Assembly: GCA_022606425.2 (NCBI GenBank)
Contig: JAHDVF020001465.1
Coordinates: 558,001 to 622,000 of the forward strand
DNA length: 64,000 bases
Reading direction: 5' to 3'
Source: Lepidostoma basale
Lineage: Eukaryota > Arthropoda > Insecta > Trichoptera > Lepidostomatidae
Position 1 is the first letter of the stretch, and the number at the start of each line of letters is the position of its first letter. The notes beneath the pieces were generated by a model. It searched no databases. It worked only from the letters and a program-made list of their open reading frames with translations, and was not told the origin of the DNA. Shown in pieces: positions 42,611 to 53,886 of the stretch. The position numbers were made by a program, and so were the translations under genes.

Positions 42611-44175
42611 TATTATAAACATTATTTGGTGATGTAGAATATTATATTATTACCAACGTTATAAAGTGGAACAGTAATTAATCACTGATAAACTCAATAA
42701 GCAATTCCTGATTTTTTTATCGCATATTTTTTTCTTTTAAACTTGGCCTAGTTTCATAACTTTTTGTGACAACTTTGGAACAATTAATATTTTTCTCAAT
42801 TAAGATAACATTTATTGCCCGAAATTAACATTAGGGTGACCAAAACTTATATATTTATTTTTAATTTTATAATTATTTTTATAAACATGCAGCTTTTAAT
42901 TTTTTTTTTTAAATATAACCATATTTTTATTTGTTTCTTGACGATGATTTAAAAGTATATATTGTATTGATGAAAAAGTCAGATTTCTATAAGTTTGATA
43001 ATATTTCGTTTTATTTTTAGGGTATTTTTAAATATAATATAATTTGATATTTTCGTATGCAGCCCTTAATTTTTGATGCGATATAAAAAAAAACTTTATT
43101 TGAAAATTGCTTCTTTTGTTTTATAAACTATCTACCGGTTTCTTCAAAGCGGAGCTTCTTTGGGTCAGAAATCTCCTGATGAAGGCTTGCTTGGAGCAAA
43201 ATCTGCCGAATGTTAAAAGCATTCCATTTCTTTATAATATTATTTAATACTGCCCTAGCAAGATGAAATATGTTTATCCCATCAAATATATAAAAATTTC
43301 AAGATTTCGAATATTTTTTGTTAATACTTATAACATTTACGAAAAATTTATGGATTCAATATTTTTCGAATAACTTAATTAAAAAAACTAAATCCCAATT
43401 CACATACTCGTATAGCATTCAAAACCTATATTTCATACAATAGTATATTACGTCGTTGTTAGAGTGAGATGTCAATACATCCTCAAAATTTAGACCCATG
43501 ATTTCTTATGTTTGAACATTTTAAATTTGTTTAAAAATTAATAACAAATTCGAAAATCATATAATATTTTAATAACACTGAATATCTTGAATTGATTTTT
43601 ATGTGAAATTAATGAAATTTCTGTATTTTTAATAATTTATTTTAAAGAACTTATGGTACCCCTAATGTTAATTAAAATATTTCTACATTCAGCCTATAAT
43701 ATTGTATATATTAATATCTTAATTTTTATGATGATGACATATCATAAAATATTGTAAATAATAATTACGGAATAAAATACCTTTATTTAAATTGTAAATA
43801 AAAAAGTCGGAATAATAAAAATAAAAATGTAATTAATTTTTTTCTCTATGATGTAACTTGCCTTTGTATGTAAATAATACCAAAGATGGATTTAATTTTT
43901 TAAATATTTGTTAATTTTTTTTATAAATATTTTAAATAAAAACACATTTTGTGACTTATACCAGGAATCTCTTTAACTTCAAAACCACGTACAAAAAATA
44001 TTTATTTTAAAAATGAATTTTATTATGCCACTAATGTCTTGCTATTATTTGAATTATTGAAAGTCAAAAGGGTACAATACAATTAAAATGTATTTCTTGG
44101 GATTATATATAATTATATATTATATGTAATTCATACTATGTTTATCAATATTTTACATTTTTTTTATATACGAGT
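42611..44175. other. no gene; long AT-rich stretch
   Basis: About 1.6 kb of AT-rich DNA. At 43180-43212 a CTGATGA followed by AGGCTTGCTTGGAGC and AAAATC resembles a decayed fold-back core. No other call. Confidence 0.4.
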
Positions 44176-44330
44176 AGCAATGCAATGCTTTGCAATGCAA
44201 TGTATAGCAAAACTTTGCAATGCAATGTATAGCAATGCTTTGCAATGCAATCTATAGCGATGCTTTGCAATGCAATGTATAGCGCTGCTTTACAATGCAA
44301 TCTACAGCAATGCTTTGCAATGCAATGTAT
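44176..44330. repeat. 25-bp tandem repeat, about 6 units
   Basis: One 30-base leading unit (44176-44205) is followed by five 25-base units, starting at 44206, 44231, 44256, 44281 and 44306. Each unit contains TTTGCAATGCAAT or a one-base variant. The unit boundary is A-G-C at the start and T-A-T or T-A-C at the end. Confidence 0.9.
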
Positions 44331-44837
44331 TTCACATTTTTTTGTTAATATTACGAATAATCTGCAACATTGACTTCAATACTTTTTCAATTGTACAATC
44401 TATCGAATATAATTAATATGATCAGCTGTTTTTAAATTTAGTTTTAAACTTTGATTAAAAAAAATTGTTCATGTAATTCCTTATGTAACATAATTTTTTT
44501 TTGTATATAACTGAAATTTTATAAATAATTAAATGATTTTTAGGGAAAATGTAGACACAATAATATTTTAAGAATATGTATGAGTGACTATTTAAATTAT
44601 TAATGAGGTACAGTAAGAAGGATTGTAAATATTACATTAAATATATAATGGTACAATTATGTTGATTATAATATTAAATGGAACACATTTGAAATTCATT
44701 TGTGTTATGAAAAATATCGCTTGTCTTTTATTTCGTAATTTTGTATTCAGAATACGTTCCATATAAAAACATCTGTTTTTTTCTTCCTACCTATCTTTTC
44801 ACTGCTGGATGTAAGCCTCGTCAAACAGTATCTATTT
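44331..44837. other. no feature recognised
   Basis: AT-rich. A frame at 44741-44974 runs into LINE-D and is not a gene. Confidence 0.4.
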
Positions 44838-45310
44838 TCCTCTATCCTGAGCGACACTCATCAAGACCTATGAATGGAGTATCTTTATGTACGGCTGCGA
44901 GACATGGTGCCTATCCGAAAGAAATAAACGGAGACTTGAGGCTTTCGAGATGTGGTCCTATAGAAGACTATTAGGAATTTCCTGGAGAGACCACATCACA
45001 AATGAGGAGGTTCTCCAAATAATCAAAAGAGGAAGGCACCTGCTCAGAACCTTATCCGAAAGACGTGCAAGATGGATCGGCCATGTAATACGACAAGAAG
45101 GCCTCTTGCATGCCATTAAGGAGGGTATGACCGAGGGGACAAACTCTAGGGGACGCCGACGCCGAGAGTACCTGGAGGACCTGTTGGTGGACGTGCGCTG
45201 CTCATCATATGCAGATTTCAAAAGAGCCACACAAGGTAGGGAAGAATGGAAGAGAAGAATATAAGAAATTGCTGCAAACCAATCCCAGGATTGAAACCAG
45301 AGAAGAAGAA
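44838..45310 (+). mobile_element. LINE-D, best frame (125 codons)
   Basis: It reads MYGCETWCLSERNKRRLEAF, LLGISWRDHITNEEVLQIIK, HLLRTLSERRARWIGHVIRQ, RRREYLEDLLVDVRCSSYAD and ATQGREEWKRRI, a stop, then AATCCCAGGATTGAAACC and AGAAGAAGAAG. It is 5'-truncated. The RRARWIGHV and GRRRREYLEDL patterns mark the post-RT tail. Confidence 0.88.
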
Positions 45311-45394
45311 GAGCGACACTCATTCATCTATATTTTCCAATACAACAGATAATTTAAATCCAATTACTATATTCAATTTGTTTTAAACTATTAT

Positions 45395-45785
45395 ACTCGT
45401 ATTGTGCATCCTCTCAGTACTGACATACGGGCTAGAAACAGTTACGTTCACAAAAAGAACAATACAGAAACTCCAAGTGACCCAGCGGACAATGGAGAGG
45501 AGGATGTTAAACATCAGTCTGCGAGACAGGAAGCGAAATTAATGGATCAGAGAAAGAACCAAAGTTGCGGACGTCGCGTGCAAAATTGCCTCGTTGAAGT
45601 GGAATTGGGCCGGCTATGTAGCGAGGACAACGGATGATCGGTAGACAAGACGTACCCTGAAGTGGCGACCGAGAAACAGCCAAAGAAATCCTGGCAGACC
45701 ACAAGCCAGATGGTCTGATGACATCAAGAGAGTTGTGGAGGTCGGGATGGGAGGCCTATGTTCAGCACTAGACGACTAAAGGTTG
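45395..45785 (+). mobile_element. LINE-R (RTE-like) with (ATG)n tail
   Basis: Reads VLTYGLETVTFTKRTIQKLQ, RTMERRMLNISLRDRK, WIRERTKVADVACKIASLKW then NWAGYVAR, RTLKWRPRN, RPQARWSDDIKRVV and GGLCSALDD, followed by ATGATGATGATG. TKVADxxxxIxxLKWxWAGH and RPxxRWxDDI are RTE-clade signatures. Stops are present. Confidence 0.82.
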
Positions 45786-45799
45786 ATTATGATGATGAT

Positions 45800-45893
45800 G
45801 ATTATATTGATTCTCATGATAGCCAATCTATTGCCATTTTATTGTCGCGTGAATTCTATACCAGACCAAGTACAGCATGATAATCAAATCACT
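45800..45893 (-). mobile_element. SINE-1 internal fragment
   Basis: Minus-strand body only (ATTCACGCGACAATAAAATG and GGCTATCATGAGAATCAATA). The tRNA-like head is missing, cut by LINE-J. Confidence 0.65.
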
Positions 45894-46260
45894 TTATTAA
45901 CTCACAAGACATTACAAACAGGAAAATGTTTAAGGCATCTATTGAGTACAGGCAAAATATTATAAAAGTATAACATAGTACCAGGAACATAGTACCAGAC
46001 GCAGATTGGTTCTGGTGGCCGGTAGGTAAAACAATCTGTGCTGTCGCTTTCGACGAAATCTATCAGGGACAAAAATACCAACACCCTCTAGCACGGCCGA
46101 GTTCTCGAAATATCCCCTGATTAATTTAAAGAAATGGGTAATGAGATGCTCATCTCTTCGAAGCTGTAAAGAATTGGTTCCAAGCATTTCTAAAAGAAAT
46201 GCCGTGGGATAGAGCCACGGATAACTACCATACTCCCTCATGTAGAGATACAGACAAAAT
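45894..46260 (-). mobile_element. LINE-J 3' copy
   Basis: The minus strand reads REYGSYPWLYPTAFLLEMLG, TNSLQLRRDEHLITHFFKLI, RGYFENSAVLEGVGIFVPDR and FYLPATRTN. An internal deletion then leads to a short TACTCAATAGATGCCTTAAA and the 3' end. Confidence 0.85.
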
Positions 46261-46429
46261 TTTGTCCCTCAGACTTATTATCCAAGCATTTTTGCCTCCA
46301 TATTCCATTGTCCATATTTTATGAAGATTATTATCATTCATGGAAGAACCAAATTTTTGGAAGATTATTATTACACAATTATACCTAGAGGCAAGACTCC
46401 CGACGTAAGATGAACACTGACCAAGCATT

Positions 46430-46710
46430 TCTTTCAGCGGGTCGCCACACACCCAAACCCCTCTACAATAAACTTCTAACTACACCCCAGACATATTCTT
46501 CTTCAGAGATAAACCACGGGCCATACCTCACCGTCGTCACTTACCCTTCTCCCGCTATCACCCCTTCCAACAACTAAGACAGGACAATCAAGGATATTGA
46601 ACAATGGACTGAAACTTTACAATGAACTACCAAAAGACACAAGGAATCTCACTACAACTCAATATAAAAAATATCTGAAACAATACATAATTAATAGTAA
46701 GATCTAAAAA
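46430..46710 (+). mobile_element. LINE-U 3' end
   Basis: The + strand ends RILNNGLKLYNELPKDTRN then TTTQYKKYLKQYIINSKI and a stop. This short YNELPxxxR-(5)-FKxxLKxY ending is typical of LINE proteins of the jockey/CR1 type. The upstream part is decayed. Confidence 0.6.
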
Positions 46711-46871
46711 TGTAACCATATAACCCACTCATATATCTCGCTCTTGTTCTTAAATGTATGAGTTATTATTGCGTATCTCTAACTTGTAAATATCTTTAGT
46801 GTATTGGAAAAAAAATCTGTAATGCTTTGGATATATTTAAGTAAATAAATGAAATGTAATATATATTGCAC

Positions 46872-47000
46872 TAAATAATCAGCCTCACGTGACTCGTCCT
46901 CGAGGAAGACCTCCTAAAAAATAGAAGGATAGCTAAGAATATACCCCACAGGAGCAGCAACTCTCTGGAGAGCAGACCACACAGGTCTTCTGCTATGAAG
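46872..47000 (+). mobile_element. LINE-B 3' scrap
   Basis: QPHVTRPRGRPPKK, then AGGAGCAGCAACTCTCTGG and AGCAGACCACACAGGTC, similar to 23842-23960. Confidence 0.7.
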
Positions 47001-47299
47001 AAGGTAAAAATATACATACGATTAGTTGGAAATTGTTTACGTTTGCATTTATTTCACGTTTGAATGATTTGACAAGAAGTGATGACTTGTGTTTAATCTT
47101 CGAAAAGAGTCAACAATGACAAAATACAATAAAATATTACTTATCCATAAAATTATAGCAACATTGTTTCAACTAATTAATCTGTAACACGATGAACGCG
47201 TTATCTGAAGGGTCAATGATTAATTCTAAATTATAATTATAAATGTTTATACGTGATTATTTATATATTTATAAACATGAATAATGTTCCCGAGATATT

Positions 47300-47640
47300 A
47301 ATTAGTAATATTAGACCGATAATGACCCACGGTGTGGAGACAAGAGCTGATACAACACGAACTAAAATAAATCTCTGAACCACAGAGATGAAAACTCTTC
47401 GCGCAATTGCAGAAAAAACTCACGAAAAGAGTTATAGTGAGAGATATACAAATAAGGAACTCTGCAATTCTGAGAACATTGTGAGATGGAGCAGAACGAG
47501 GAGATGATTCAGATGATGAGGCGAGACCATGTAAACCAGACACTCACAAAACCACATAAACTGCTGAAACGGGATACTCGAAGGTCAACGCCCACCTGGC
47601 AGGTCAGAGATAGTCGGTCTTCTGAGTAGGCAGAGAATAC
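47300..47640 (+). mobile_element. LINE-B fragment, diverged
   Basis: NIRPIMTHGVETRADTTRTK, TTEMKTLRAIAEKT, NIVRWSRTRR and PPGRS can be traced across frame breaks. It is followed by about 210 bp resembling the 180-bp tandem unit at 50559 (ATAAACCAACAACCCA, TGAACCTCTGTAAACCAG). Confidence 0.65.
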
Positions 47641-48009
47641 GATTCTGGAGGGACTTCCAAACGGGACGCCCAAAATCGATCCTCCTTCAGAGGAACACTC
47701 CGGGACACACAAATCATGCTCCCGCATAAACCAACAACCCAACAAATCACCTTCCAACAATGTTCCCATCAGACGTAAGAGAAATAGCCAGATGAGCTGA
47801 ACCTCTGTAAACCAGAAGATCCAAGTCCAATTTCACGTATTCATTAAACCAGGTTTGTTCAACATGTGGTCCGCAAGTTGTTTGCGGTTCCACAAAAAAT
47901 AAAATAATAAAGCTATTTAAAATTTTGTCTAAAATAAGATTAATAATCTACAAATTAAATTAATAAGTAGAGAATTTTTGAATTTTAAAAATCGTCAAAT
48001 GAAATACAA

Positions 48010-48175
48010 CAACAAAGCATCGCGCCGTTTCACCGAAATGGTAGGCAGAGAGAATGGAACGGTAAACTACTATAACCTGGCACACCTCCCTACCCGCACG
48101 AGTCAAACACGTGTGTCCATTCTTCCGACTTCTAGCATGGCCGACCATTTTAATATTTTAATAATTTGGTGAAAC
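48010..48175 (-). mobile_element. LINE-A2 3' copy, degraded
   Basis: An AACAACAAAG tail, CGCCGTTTCACCGAAATGGT, then a decayed minus-strand coding end (KVGHARSRKNGHTC). Confidence 0.7.
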
Positions 48176-48241
48176 CGGTTGCTTTCGAAATGAAGACAAA
48201 GGTGGAAACAGTTATTTAAAAAATATAATTTTATTTCATTA

Positions 48242-48745
48242 TGGTAGTTATCCGTGGCTCTATCCCACGGTATTTCTTTTGGGAATGCTCAGAACCAATT
48301 CTCTACAGCTTCGAAGAGATGGGCATCTACTAACCCATTTCTTTACATTAATCAGGGGATATTTCAAGAACTCGGCCGTGCTGAAGAATGTTGGTCTTTT
48401 TGTTCCCGATAGATATCTCCGACAGCGACAGCACGGATTGTTTTACCTACCGGTCGCCAGAACCAATCTGCCTCTGGTGATGCCGGTGGGAAGAGCAGTT
48501 AGTCTGCTGAACGCGGTTTCCTCGGAGATCGACGTCTTTCATATTATTGAAAGTACGTTCAGGATACAAATACTCTCGACTTTAGAAAGCATCTTGTCTT
48601 CCTAATGTCGAACCATCTCTAATGCGAACCTGGTATTATGTTGTATGTATATAATATTTTACCTGTACTCAATTGATGCCTTAAACATTTAAGCTGTTTG
48701 TAATGTCTTTTGAGGAAATAAACTGATTTGATTTTTGATCATGTA
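48242..48745 (+). mobile_element. LINE-J 3' copy with full 3' UTR
   Basis: It reads GSYPWLYPTVFLLGMLRTNS, RRDGHLLTHFFTLIRGYFKN, DRYLRQRQHGLFYLPVARTN, NAVSSEIDVFHIIESTFRIQ and ends STLESILSS and stop. Then 130 bp of 3' UTR (TTGATGCCTTAAACATTTAA) and a short TGATTTGATTT tail. A P4 scrap (48174-48241) precedes it. Confidence 0.88.
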
Positions 48746-48769
48746 CGTATTAAACAAATGTATTAATAC

Positions 48770-48975
48770 AACTGAAAACGTCTGCTTTCTAATCGATTTA
48801 TTAGTTTTTATGTTAATGACATGTTTCGCCTGTCCATTGATAATACCTTAGACCGGTGAAACTTGTCATTCACATAAAATAAAATAAAACTTGTAAAATC
48901 AGACGTTTTCATTCGAATTAATTATTTAACATGGAGTTTTACATCATTGTTCAAGAATCAATAAATACCTCTTTT
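48770..48975. repeat. P3 fold-back
   Basis: The arms with AATGACATGTTTCGCCTG and CGGTGAAACTTGTCATTC face each other across TTGATAATACC. The right flank ends in GGAGTTTTACATCATT, the complement of ends at 34830 and 41775. Confidence 0.65.
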
Positions 48976-49369
48976 TCCATTTTGTTACCGAGATGCTAAA
49001 AGGTTGGACTCCCCTGATTTTGATTGTTTATATCTTTAAATACATTAATTATTAACTATGAAATTATTTGTTTTTGCTTAACGATTCAATAAAGCGTTAC
49101 ATTGTTGTGCTAATATCAAATTATTATAATTATTGAGAACATTTCTTACAATTTCATAATTTTATTAGGTATCATAAAAGCGATAACTTTATGAACTCTG
49201 CAATTTTCTGAAGCTAAGATGTTGAAATGTAAAATAAGCGGAGGGAGTGTTAACGCGAATAAGTGAAGCCGGATTTTATTTTTGACGGCCGCTGTGAGGT
49301 TGTGTTACGATAATATTATTGATTTAAGAAATCATTGAAGAAAGATTAGATAATAAAAGAATAGAATAA
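48976..49369. other. unique-looking DNA, no gene
   Basis: Bases 49195-49300 are GC-richer than their surroundings and match no repeat here. Confidence 0.35.
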
Positions 49370-49920
49370 GTGATGCATTTCAAGTACTTAGGTTGTGATG
49401 TATCAAGCAGCAGTGACCTCTACGGAGAAGTAAGTGAACTAACAAACAGGGCTGCCGTTGTTGCTAGCTGCTTGACGAATGCTGTTTGGAAAAATAAAAA
49501 TATGCTAAAGGAGAGCAAAATTCGAATCTACAAGACATTCGTACAACCTTTAATGACATATGGAATAGAAACGAAAGCTGACACCATCAGAACAAAAAGT
49601 CTCCTAATAACCACAGAGATGAAGACTCTTCAATCCGTTGCGGGAACGACACTCCGAGACAAAATAAGAAATTCTGAAAAAAGAAAGATCTGCAATGTGA
49701 AAGATGTCGTGCGATGGGGAAGACTGAGAAGACGCTACTGGAGAGATCATGTGGAAAGAGCATGGTCTGAAAGAGTGATCAATATAGCCGAAAATAAAGT
49801 ACCAACAGGAAATTTTCACCGGCAGGAAGACCACCTAAAAGATGGCGAGACAGTTGGGCATCTGTATCCCAGGAACAGACTCCGAGAAATAATAGGACAC
49901 AGTCCTAAATAAAGCAGAAG
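49370..49920 (+). mobile_element. LINE-B, 180-codon frame
   Basis: It reads FKYLGCDVSSSSDLYGEVSE, WKNKNMLKESKIRIYKTFVQ, LMTYGIETKADTIRTKSLLI, LRDKIRNSEKRKICNVKDVV, RWGRLRRRYWRDHVERA, then a frame change near RQEDHLKDGE, and AGCAGAAGAAGAATAAG. It is older than the 36395 copy. Confidence 0.85.
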
Positions 49921-49971
49921 AAGAATAAGAATATTGAAGAAATCATAATAGCCTCTTCTGCCACGAATTGA

Positions 49972-50102
49972 CGACCTTCCTGGCAGAGTGGTAAGAGCTG
50001 TGACTGCCATACTAAAGGTTCCGAATTCAATTGCCGGCGATGGCAGAGTGATTGTCACACTGTCTTTGGTCTGGTATAGAATTCACGTGACAATAAAATG
50101 GC
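49972..50102 (+). mobile_element. SINE-1, 3'-truncated
   Basis: A-box region CCTGGCAGAGTGGTAAGAGC, a decayed B box (CGAATTCAATTGCC) and body to ACAATAAAATGGC, then an abrupt change to LINE-A1. Confidence 0.8.
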
Positions 50103-50375
50103 AGGCAAGAAAGAATGAGTGAAGATAGAATGGTGAAGAAGGTATATGTAAACGACGTGAACGGAGCTAGAAATAGAGGAAACCGAGGAAAACATGGCAC
50201 AATCAAATCAATCAAATATTAAATATCGGTCACGTGAGGAGTCGGAGAAATCGACGTGCATGCATGACAAGATGTATGAATGTAGTGGAATCGAACCCTG
50301 TATGTCAGGACAGAACAGTGTGGCGTTCCATTCTTTCTGCCTACCTCTCCGGAGAGACGGCGTGATGGTTAGTTC
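50103..50375 (+). mobile_element. LINE-A1 3' copy
   Basis: It reads VNDVNGARNRG-type residues, a one-base loss, GTCACGTGAGGAGTCGGAGA, then GGGAGACGGCGTGATGGTTA-like end without a long tail. A 5' neighbour SINE-1 probably inserted into it, as at 1388. Confidence 0.8.
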
Positions 50376-50488
50376 GGTAGCAGCACAACATTGTTTAGAG
50401 CCACTGTATCAAATGTAAAAATTTCCTTGATGTTGTCCCTTCTCTGAGGAACAAGAATAAGATTGAGAAGTTGTGTTTGCTCGTTGCA

Positions 50489-50530
50489 ATTTAAATCAAA
50501 TCAGTTTATTTTCTCAAAAACAACAAATAT
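50489..50530 (-). mobile_element. LINE-J 3' tip
   Basis: AAATCAAATCAGTTTATT, the tail plus last bases of LINE-J, and little more. Confidence 0.5.
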
Positions 50531-50558
50531 AGTTAAATGGATGAGTGGGGTCAGCCAG

Positions 50559-50964
50559 TCGGCCTCCCTAACATATTCCTCCAGGACTCTCTGTCTGTAA
50601 ACCAACAACCCACCAAATCACTCCCTAATATAAAAGGAATATCCACAAGAGTTGAACCTCTGTAAGCCAGAAGAGGTTTTGATTCAAAATTTCTCACGCA
50701 AGCCGGGCTTCTGGGCTTCTATGGGAGTACTGCCACTGGTCGGCCTCCCTAACATATTCCTCCAGGACTCTCTGTCTATAAACCAACAACCCACCAAATC
50801 ACTCCCTAATATAAAAGGAATATCCACAAGAGCTGAACCTCTGTAAGCCGAAGAGGTTTTGATTCAAAATTTCTTACGCAAGCCGGGCTTCTGGGCTTCT
50901 ATGGGGTTACCGCCAGTAGTCGACCTCCCTGACATTCCAGGACTCTCTGTCTTGGGTCTGTTCT
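50559..50964. repeat. 180-bp tandem repeat, 2.25 units
   Basis: Units start at 50559, 50739 and 50919, exactly 180 bases apart, each with GTCG(G/A)CCTCCCT. The units differ by few substitutions, so the duplication looks recent. A related single stretch lies at 47690-47850, implying the unit derives from a dispersed element. Confidence 0.9.
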
Positions 50965-50970
50965 CTATAT

Positions 50971-51490
50971 AGTCTACAGTTGTTGAGAGTGGAAGAAGAA
51001 TTAAAGAAAAGTATTCACGGACTAAAACACGTCTTTGCAAACAAAGAAACTCCAATATGTCTAAAAAGAAAAGTCTCTGATTCATGCATACTGCCGGTGA
51101 TGACTTATGGGATGGAGACTATGACCTTCACCGAGAGAAATGTAGAGAGATTAAGAGAGAGGTCACTCGGCGTCAGTCTCTGAAATAAAATCATAAATCA
51201 GGAGATTAGACGCCGAACAAAAATAACGTACATCATGGAACGACTAGCGAGACTGAAGTGGCAATGAGCGGGTCATGTGGCGAGACAAAGTGAGGATAGA
51301 TGGATCCAGAAAATAAAAAGGTGGAGACCATGGGAAAATAGGAGAAGCGTCGGCAGGCCGCAAAAAAGTTAGGCCGGCGCCATTTTTGCCGTGGGGGGGA
51401 AAATGTGGCTGCAGCTGGCAGAAAATAGAGACTAGTGGAAAGGAAGGGAAGAGGCCTATGTCCAGCAGTGGACCGATGAAGGCTGACGAA
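50971..51490 (+). mobile_element. LINE-R (RTE-like) fragment
   Basis: VEEELKKSIHGLKHVFANKE, KRKVSDSCILPVMTYGMETM then TFTERNVERL, and further on ERLARLKWQ, RPQKS and the 3' signature GAGGCCTATGTCCAGCAGTG. Several frame breaks. Confidence 0.75.
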
Positions 51491-51840
51491 GAAAAATTCA
51501 GGGACTCTGCTATTTTCATTACATTGTATCAAGTTTTATAAACACTACAAATTAGATTGATACGTTCTACAATGTGTGGTTGACTTGTATAATGTACGAT
51601 ATTAATGTTATTGCACGGTTATAGTTTAATCTGGCAGTAAACATAGCAGTTGACCCTTAAACTTGCAATTAACTATTTTGACCCCAATTTCAAATCATCT
51701 TTGGGTCAAATGATATCTGTTATCGCCTCCTCTTCACTACAATGTATTAGATACTTTGTATCTTGCAATAATAAATTATAAAGAGCTATTAAATATTTTT
51801 GTGATAATTAAATAAAAATATTTCGAGAAAGAAGCCGACC
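51491..51840. other. no feature recognised
   Basis: AT-rich spacer between two RTE-like fragments. Confidence 0.4.
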
Positions 51841-52253
51841 GAAGAATTCAGTTGGGTTGGGCGGCCTTTGGGAAATTATGTCATGTTCTCACTTCCAAAA
51901 TACCACAATGCGTCAAAACTAAAGTCTTCAACCAGTGCGTCTTGCCAGTCAAGACGTACGGAGCCGAGACGTGGACATTGACAAAAAGTCTAGTCTACAG
52001 ATTCAAGGTTGCCCAGCGCGCCATAGAAAGAGCCATGCTTGGAATAACCTTGAGGGACAGATTTAGAAACGAATTTATTCGACAAAAAACCAAGGTGACT
52101 GAGGTGGCTCTACGGATAGGCGGGCTGAAGTGGCGGTGGGCTGGCCATATCTGTCGGAGAACCGACAGCCGATGGGGAAGACGGGTTCTGGAGTGGAGAC
52201 CGCGTACAGGATTCCGTAGAGTTGGACGTTCCCCTTCATTACTTTTAATACAC
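51841..52253 (+). mobile_element. LINE-R (RTE-like), 135-codon frame
   Basis: Reads WAAFGKLCHVLTSKIPQCVK, KVFNQCVLPVKTYGAETWTL, RAIERAMLGITLRDRFRNEF then IRQKTKVTEVALRIGGLKWR, WAGHICRRTDSRWGRRVLEW and RPRTGFRRVGRSP. This is the RTE-clade C-terminal signature. It is cut off before RPxxRWxDD. Confidence 0.88.
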
Positions 52254-52353
52254 CTATAAAACCTATAAAACTTAAAGGTAATGAGAGATAAGTATGTCGC
52301 AATTTCAACGATCTTGAGGCCAGAGTGTAGATGCTTTGGAGCAAAAGTCCAAA

Positions 52354-52760
52354 TCAACGATTGCTCATAACCATGGCATCTAAAACTTTCCCGGTGTATT
52401 TTCCAATCAACGTAGAAGCACCAAATAGAGATGAGAAGCCTCTTTTCTTCCAAGTGCCATCACCTGAAACTGTCAATTCATCCTGTGGTTTTACAGCTTC
52501 TTCCTTCATCATTTTATCTTGCTTGACACCAAATGATAATAAAGTTTCAAAGACTGAAGATGCGGCAATATGAATGTTTTTTAATAGTGAACCATACGTT
52601 GAATTTCCAATACCTGAACATATGCCCATGAGGCTGCAGAAAAGATTCACTCCTTCATGACCAACTCCTAATAATCGCATTGCATTTTTATTATAACATT
52701 TCCAATCGTACTTCCTTTTCGACCACTCATTGCGATAATAAATAATTTGAAGCTGTTGTG
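52354..52760 (-). mobile_element. Mutator-like transposase fragment
   Basis: The minus strand reads KRKYDWKCYNKNAMRLLGVG, HEGVNLFCSLMGICSGIGNS, LLKNIHIAASSVFETLLSFG, ELTVSGDGTWKKRGFSSLFG and ASTLIGKYTGKVLDAMVMS. SGDGTWKKRGF with TLIGxxTGKVLD is characteristic of an animal Mutator-like transposase family; the D of SGDG probably belongs to the catalytic triad. A stop follows and the rest of the catalytic domain is missing, so it is inactive. Confidence 0.75.
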
Positions 52761-52794
52761 CTCTTCGAAGCTAAACCATGACTAAAACAACTTC

Positions 52795-53410
52795 GACAAA
52801 ATATTGAATAACTATAGAAATTTGTATAGAAGGGTCTCAGCCGACAGTACACAACAGGCCCAGCCTTTGACTGCTAACTCAGCGCGCAGCGCTCCGAACA
52901 GTTGCTTCTTCTAACTGCTGTATCTTTATAACGACTTCGATTTAAAAAAAATTACTTTACCACCGTATTTTATACATATTAAGGAAGCAATTTATGAAAG
53001 AAAAAATAATCGATTTATTAAATCCTTCACGTGGGTCAACCCCCTTAAATATAATGACTTCAAGTCACCCAAATCATTATCTACTGCTCGTTCACCGCTT
53101 CAAGCAGGACGTATCCACTCGTGCGTTCCTCGCGCGTTCGGAATTCAATATTGCGTGTGTCAATATAAATTCGCGATTCCGTCTCGCCTGCGTAAATAGT
53201 CGATCTGAAACAGTTTTATCATTCTTCCCATCATTTAATCATATTCTACCTTATACGTATGGATTTATTCTTACATATCAATTAGTGCTAGCAATACCTG
53301 ACAAAAAATACAATACTGGTATTTTATCAGGACTTGAGAATTTCTCAAACATTTACAAAAATATAGTTATTACTTTGCGCAAATTCTTAGTTTTATACAA
53401 AACGTTAACA
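52795..53410. other. no gene recognised
   Basis: A 158-codon plus frame (52994-53470) has no recognisable domain and its end overlaps a LINE-A scrap, so I do not call it. Bases 53410-53460 are LINE-A (GGAGTCGGATAAATCGACGT). Confidence 0.35.
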
Positions 53411-53494
53411 GGCCAGGCGAGGAGTCGGATAAATCGACGTGAGTGCATGATACGATGGGCCAATTGCTAAGGGGAGAAAAATAACACTTCCTTC

Positions 53495-53692
53495 GACTGA
53501 TATTAATGGTCAAAATAGAGGGACGTCGGGGAGTTGGTAGAAGGCAGTTGTCCTGGCTGTGGAACAAAAAAGGATGGACAGGAATGACCAAAGTTCAGAA
53601 CCTGCTACAAGTGATGTAGGACAGAATTGCCTTTGATGCAGTGATTGCCAACGTTAGGGGGACCTGACACATCACCGGAAGAAGAAGAACTT
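53495..53692 (+). mobile_element. LINE-E 3' end
   Basis: VKIEGRRGVGRRQLSWLWNK then VQNLLQVM, DRIAFDAVIANVRGT, a stop and GGAAGAAGAAGAAC. Confidence 0.75.
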
Positions 53693-53886
53693 GCTCCGAT
53701 AGGGGCGAAACTGGTTGGTTAAAAAAAAGTGGAGTAAAAACAAATAACATTAGTGTTGTAAATTACTTAGTATATAACTAAATATTTATTCATTATTATA
53801 TTTATAGTGAATTTCTAATAAGAAATTTAAATTAAAAACATTCAGGCGTTACCAATGTGGATTTTTACAAAGACGATTTTTTAACA

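Noticed and set aside
44176..44330. CRISPR-like array
   Set aside because: Units are contiguous with no unique spacers, and the genome is eukaryotic.
47846..47900. Second hAT end (TTTGTTCAACATGTGGTCCGC)
   Set aside because: It resembles other hAT-type termini but no matching opposite end or duplication was found.
52994..53470. 158-codon plus-strand frame
   Set aside because: Composition and lack of motifs look random, and its end overlaps a LINE-A scrap.
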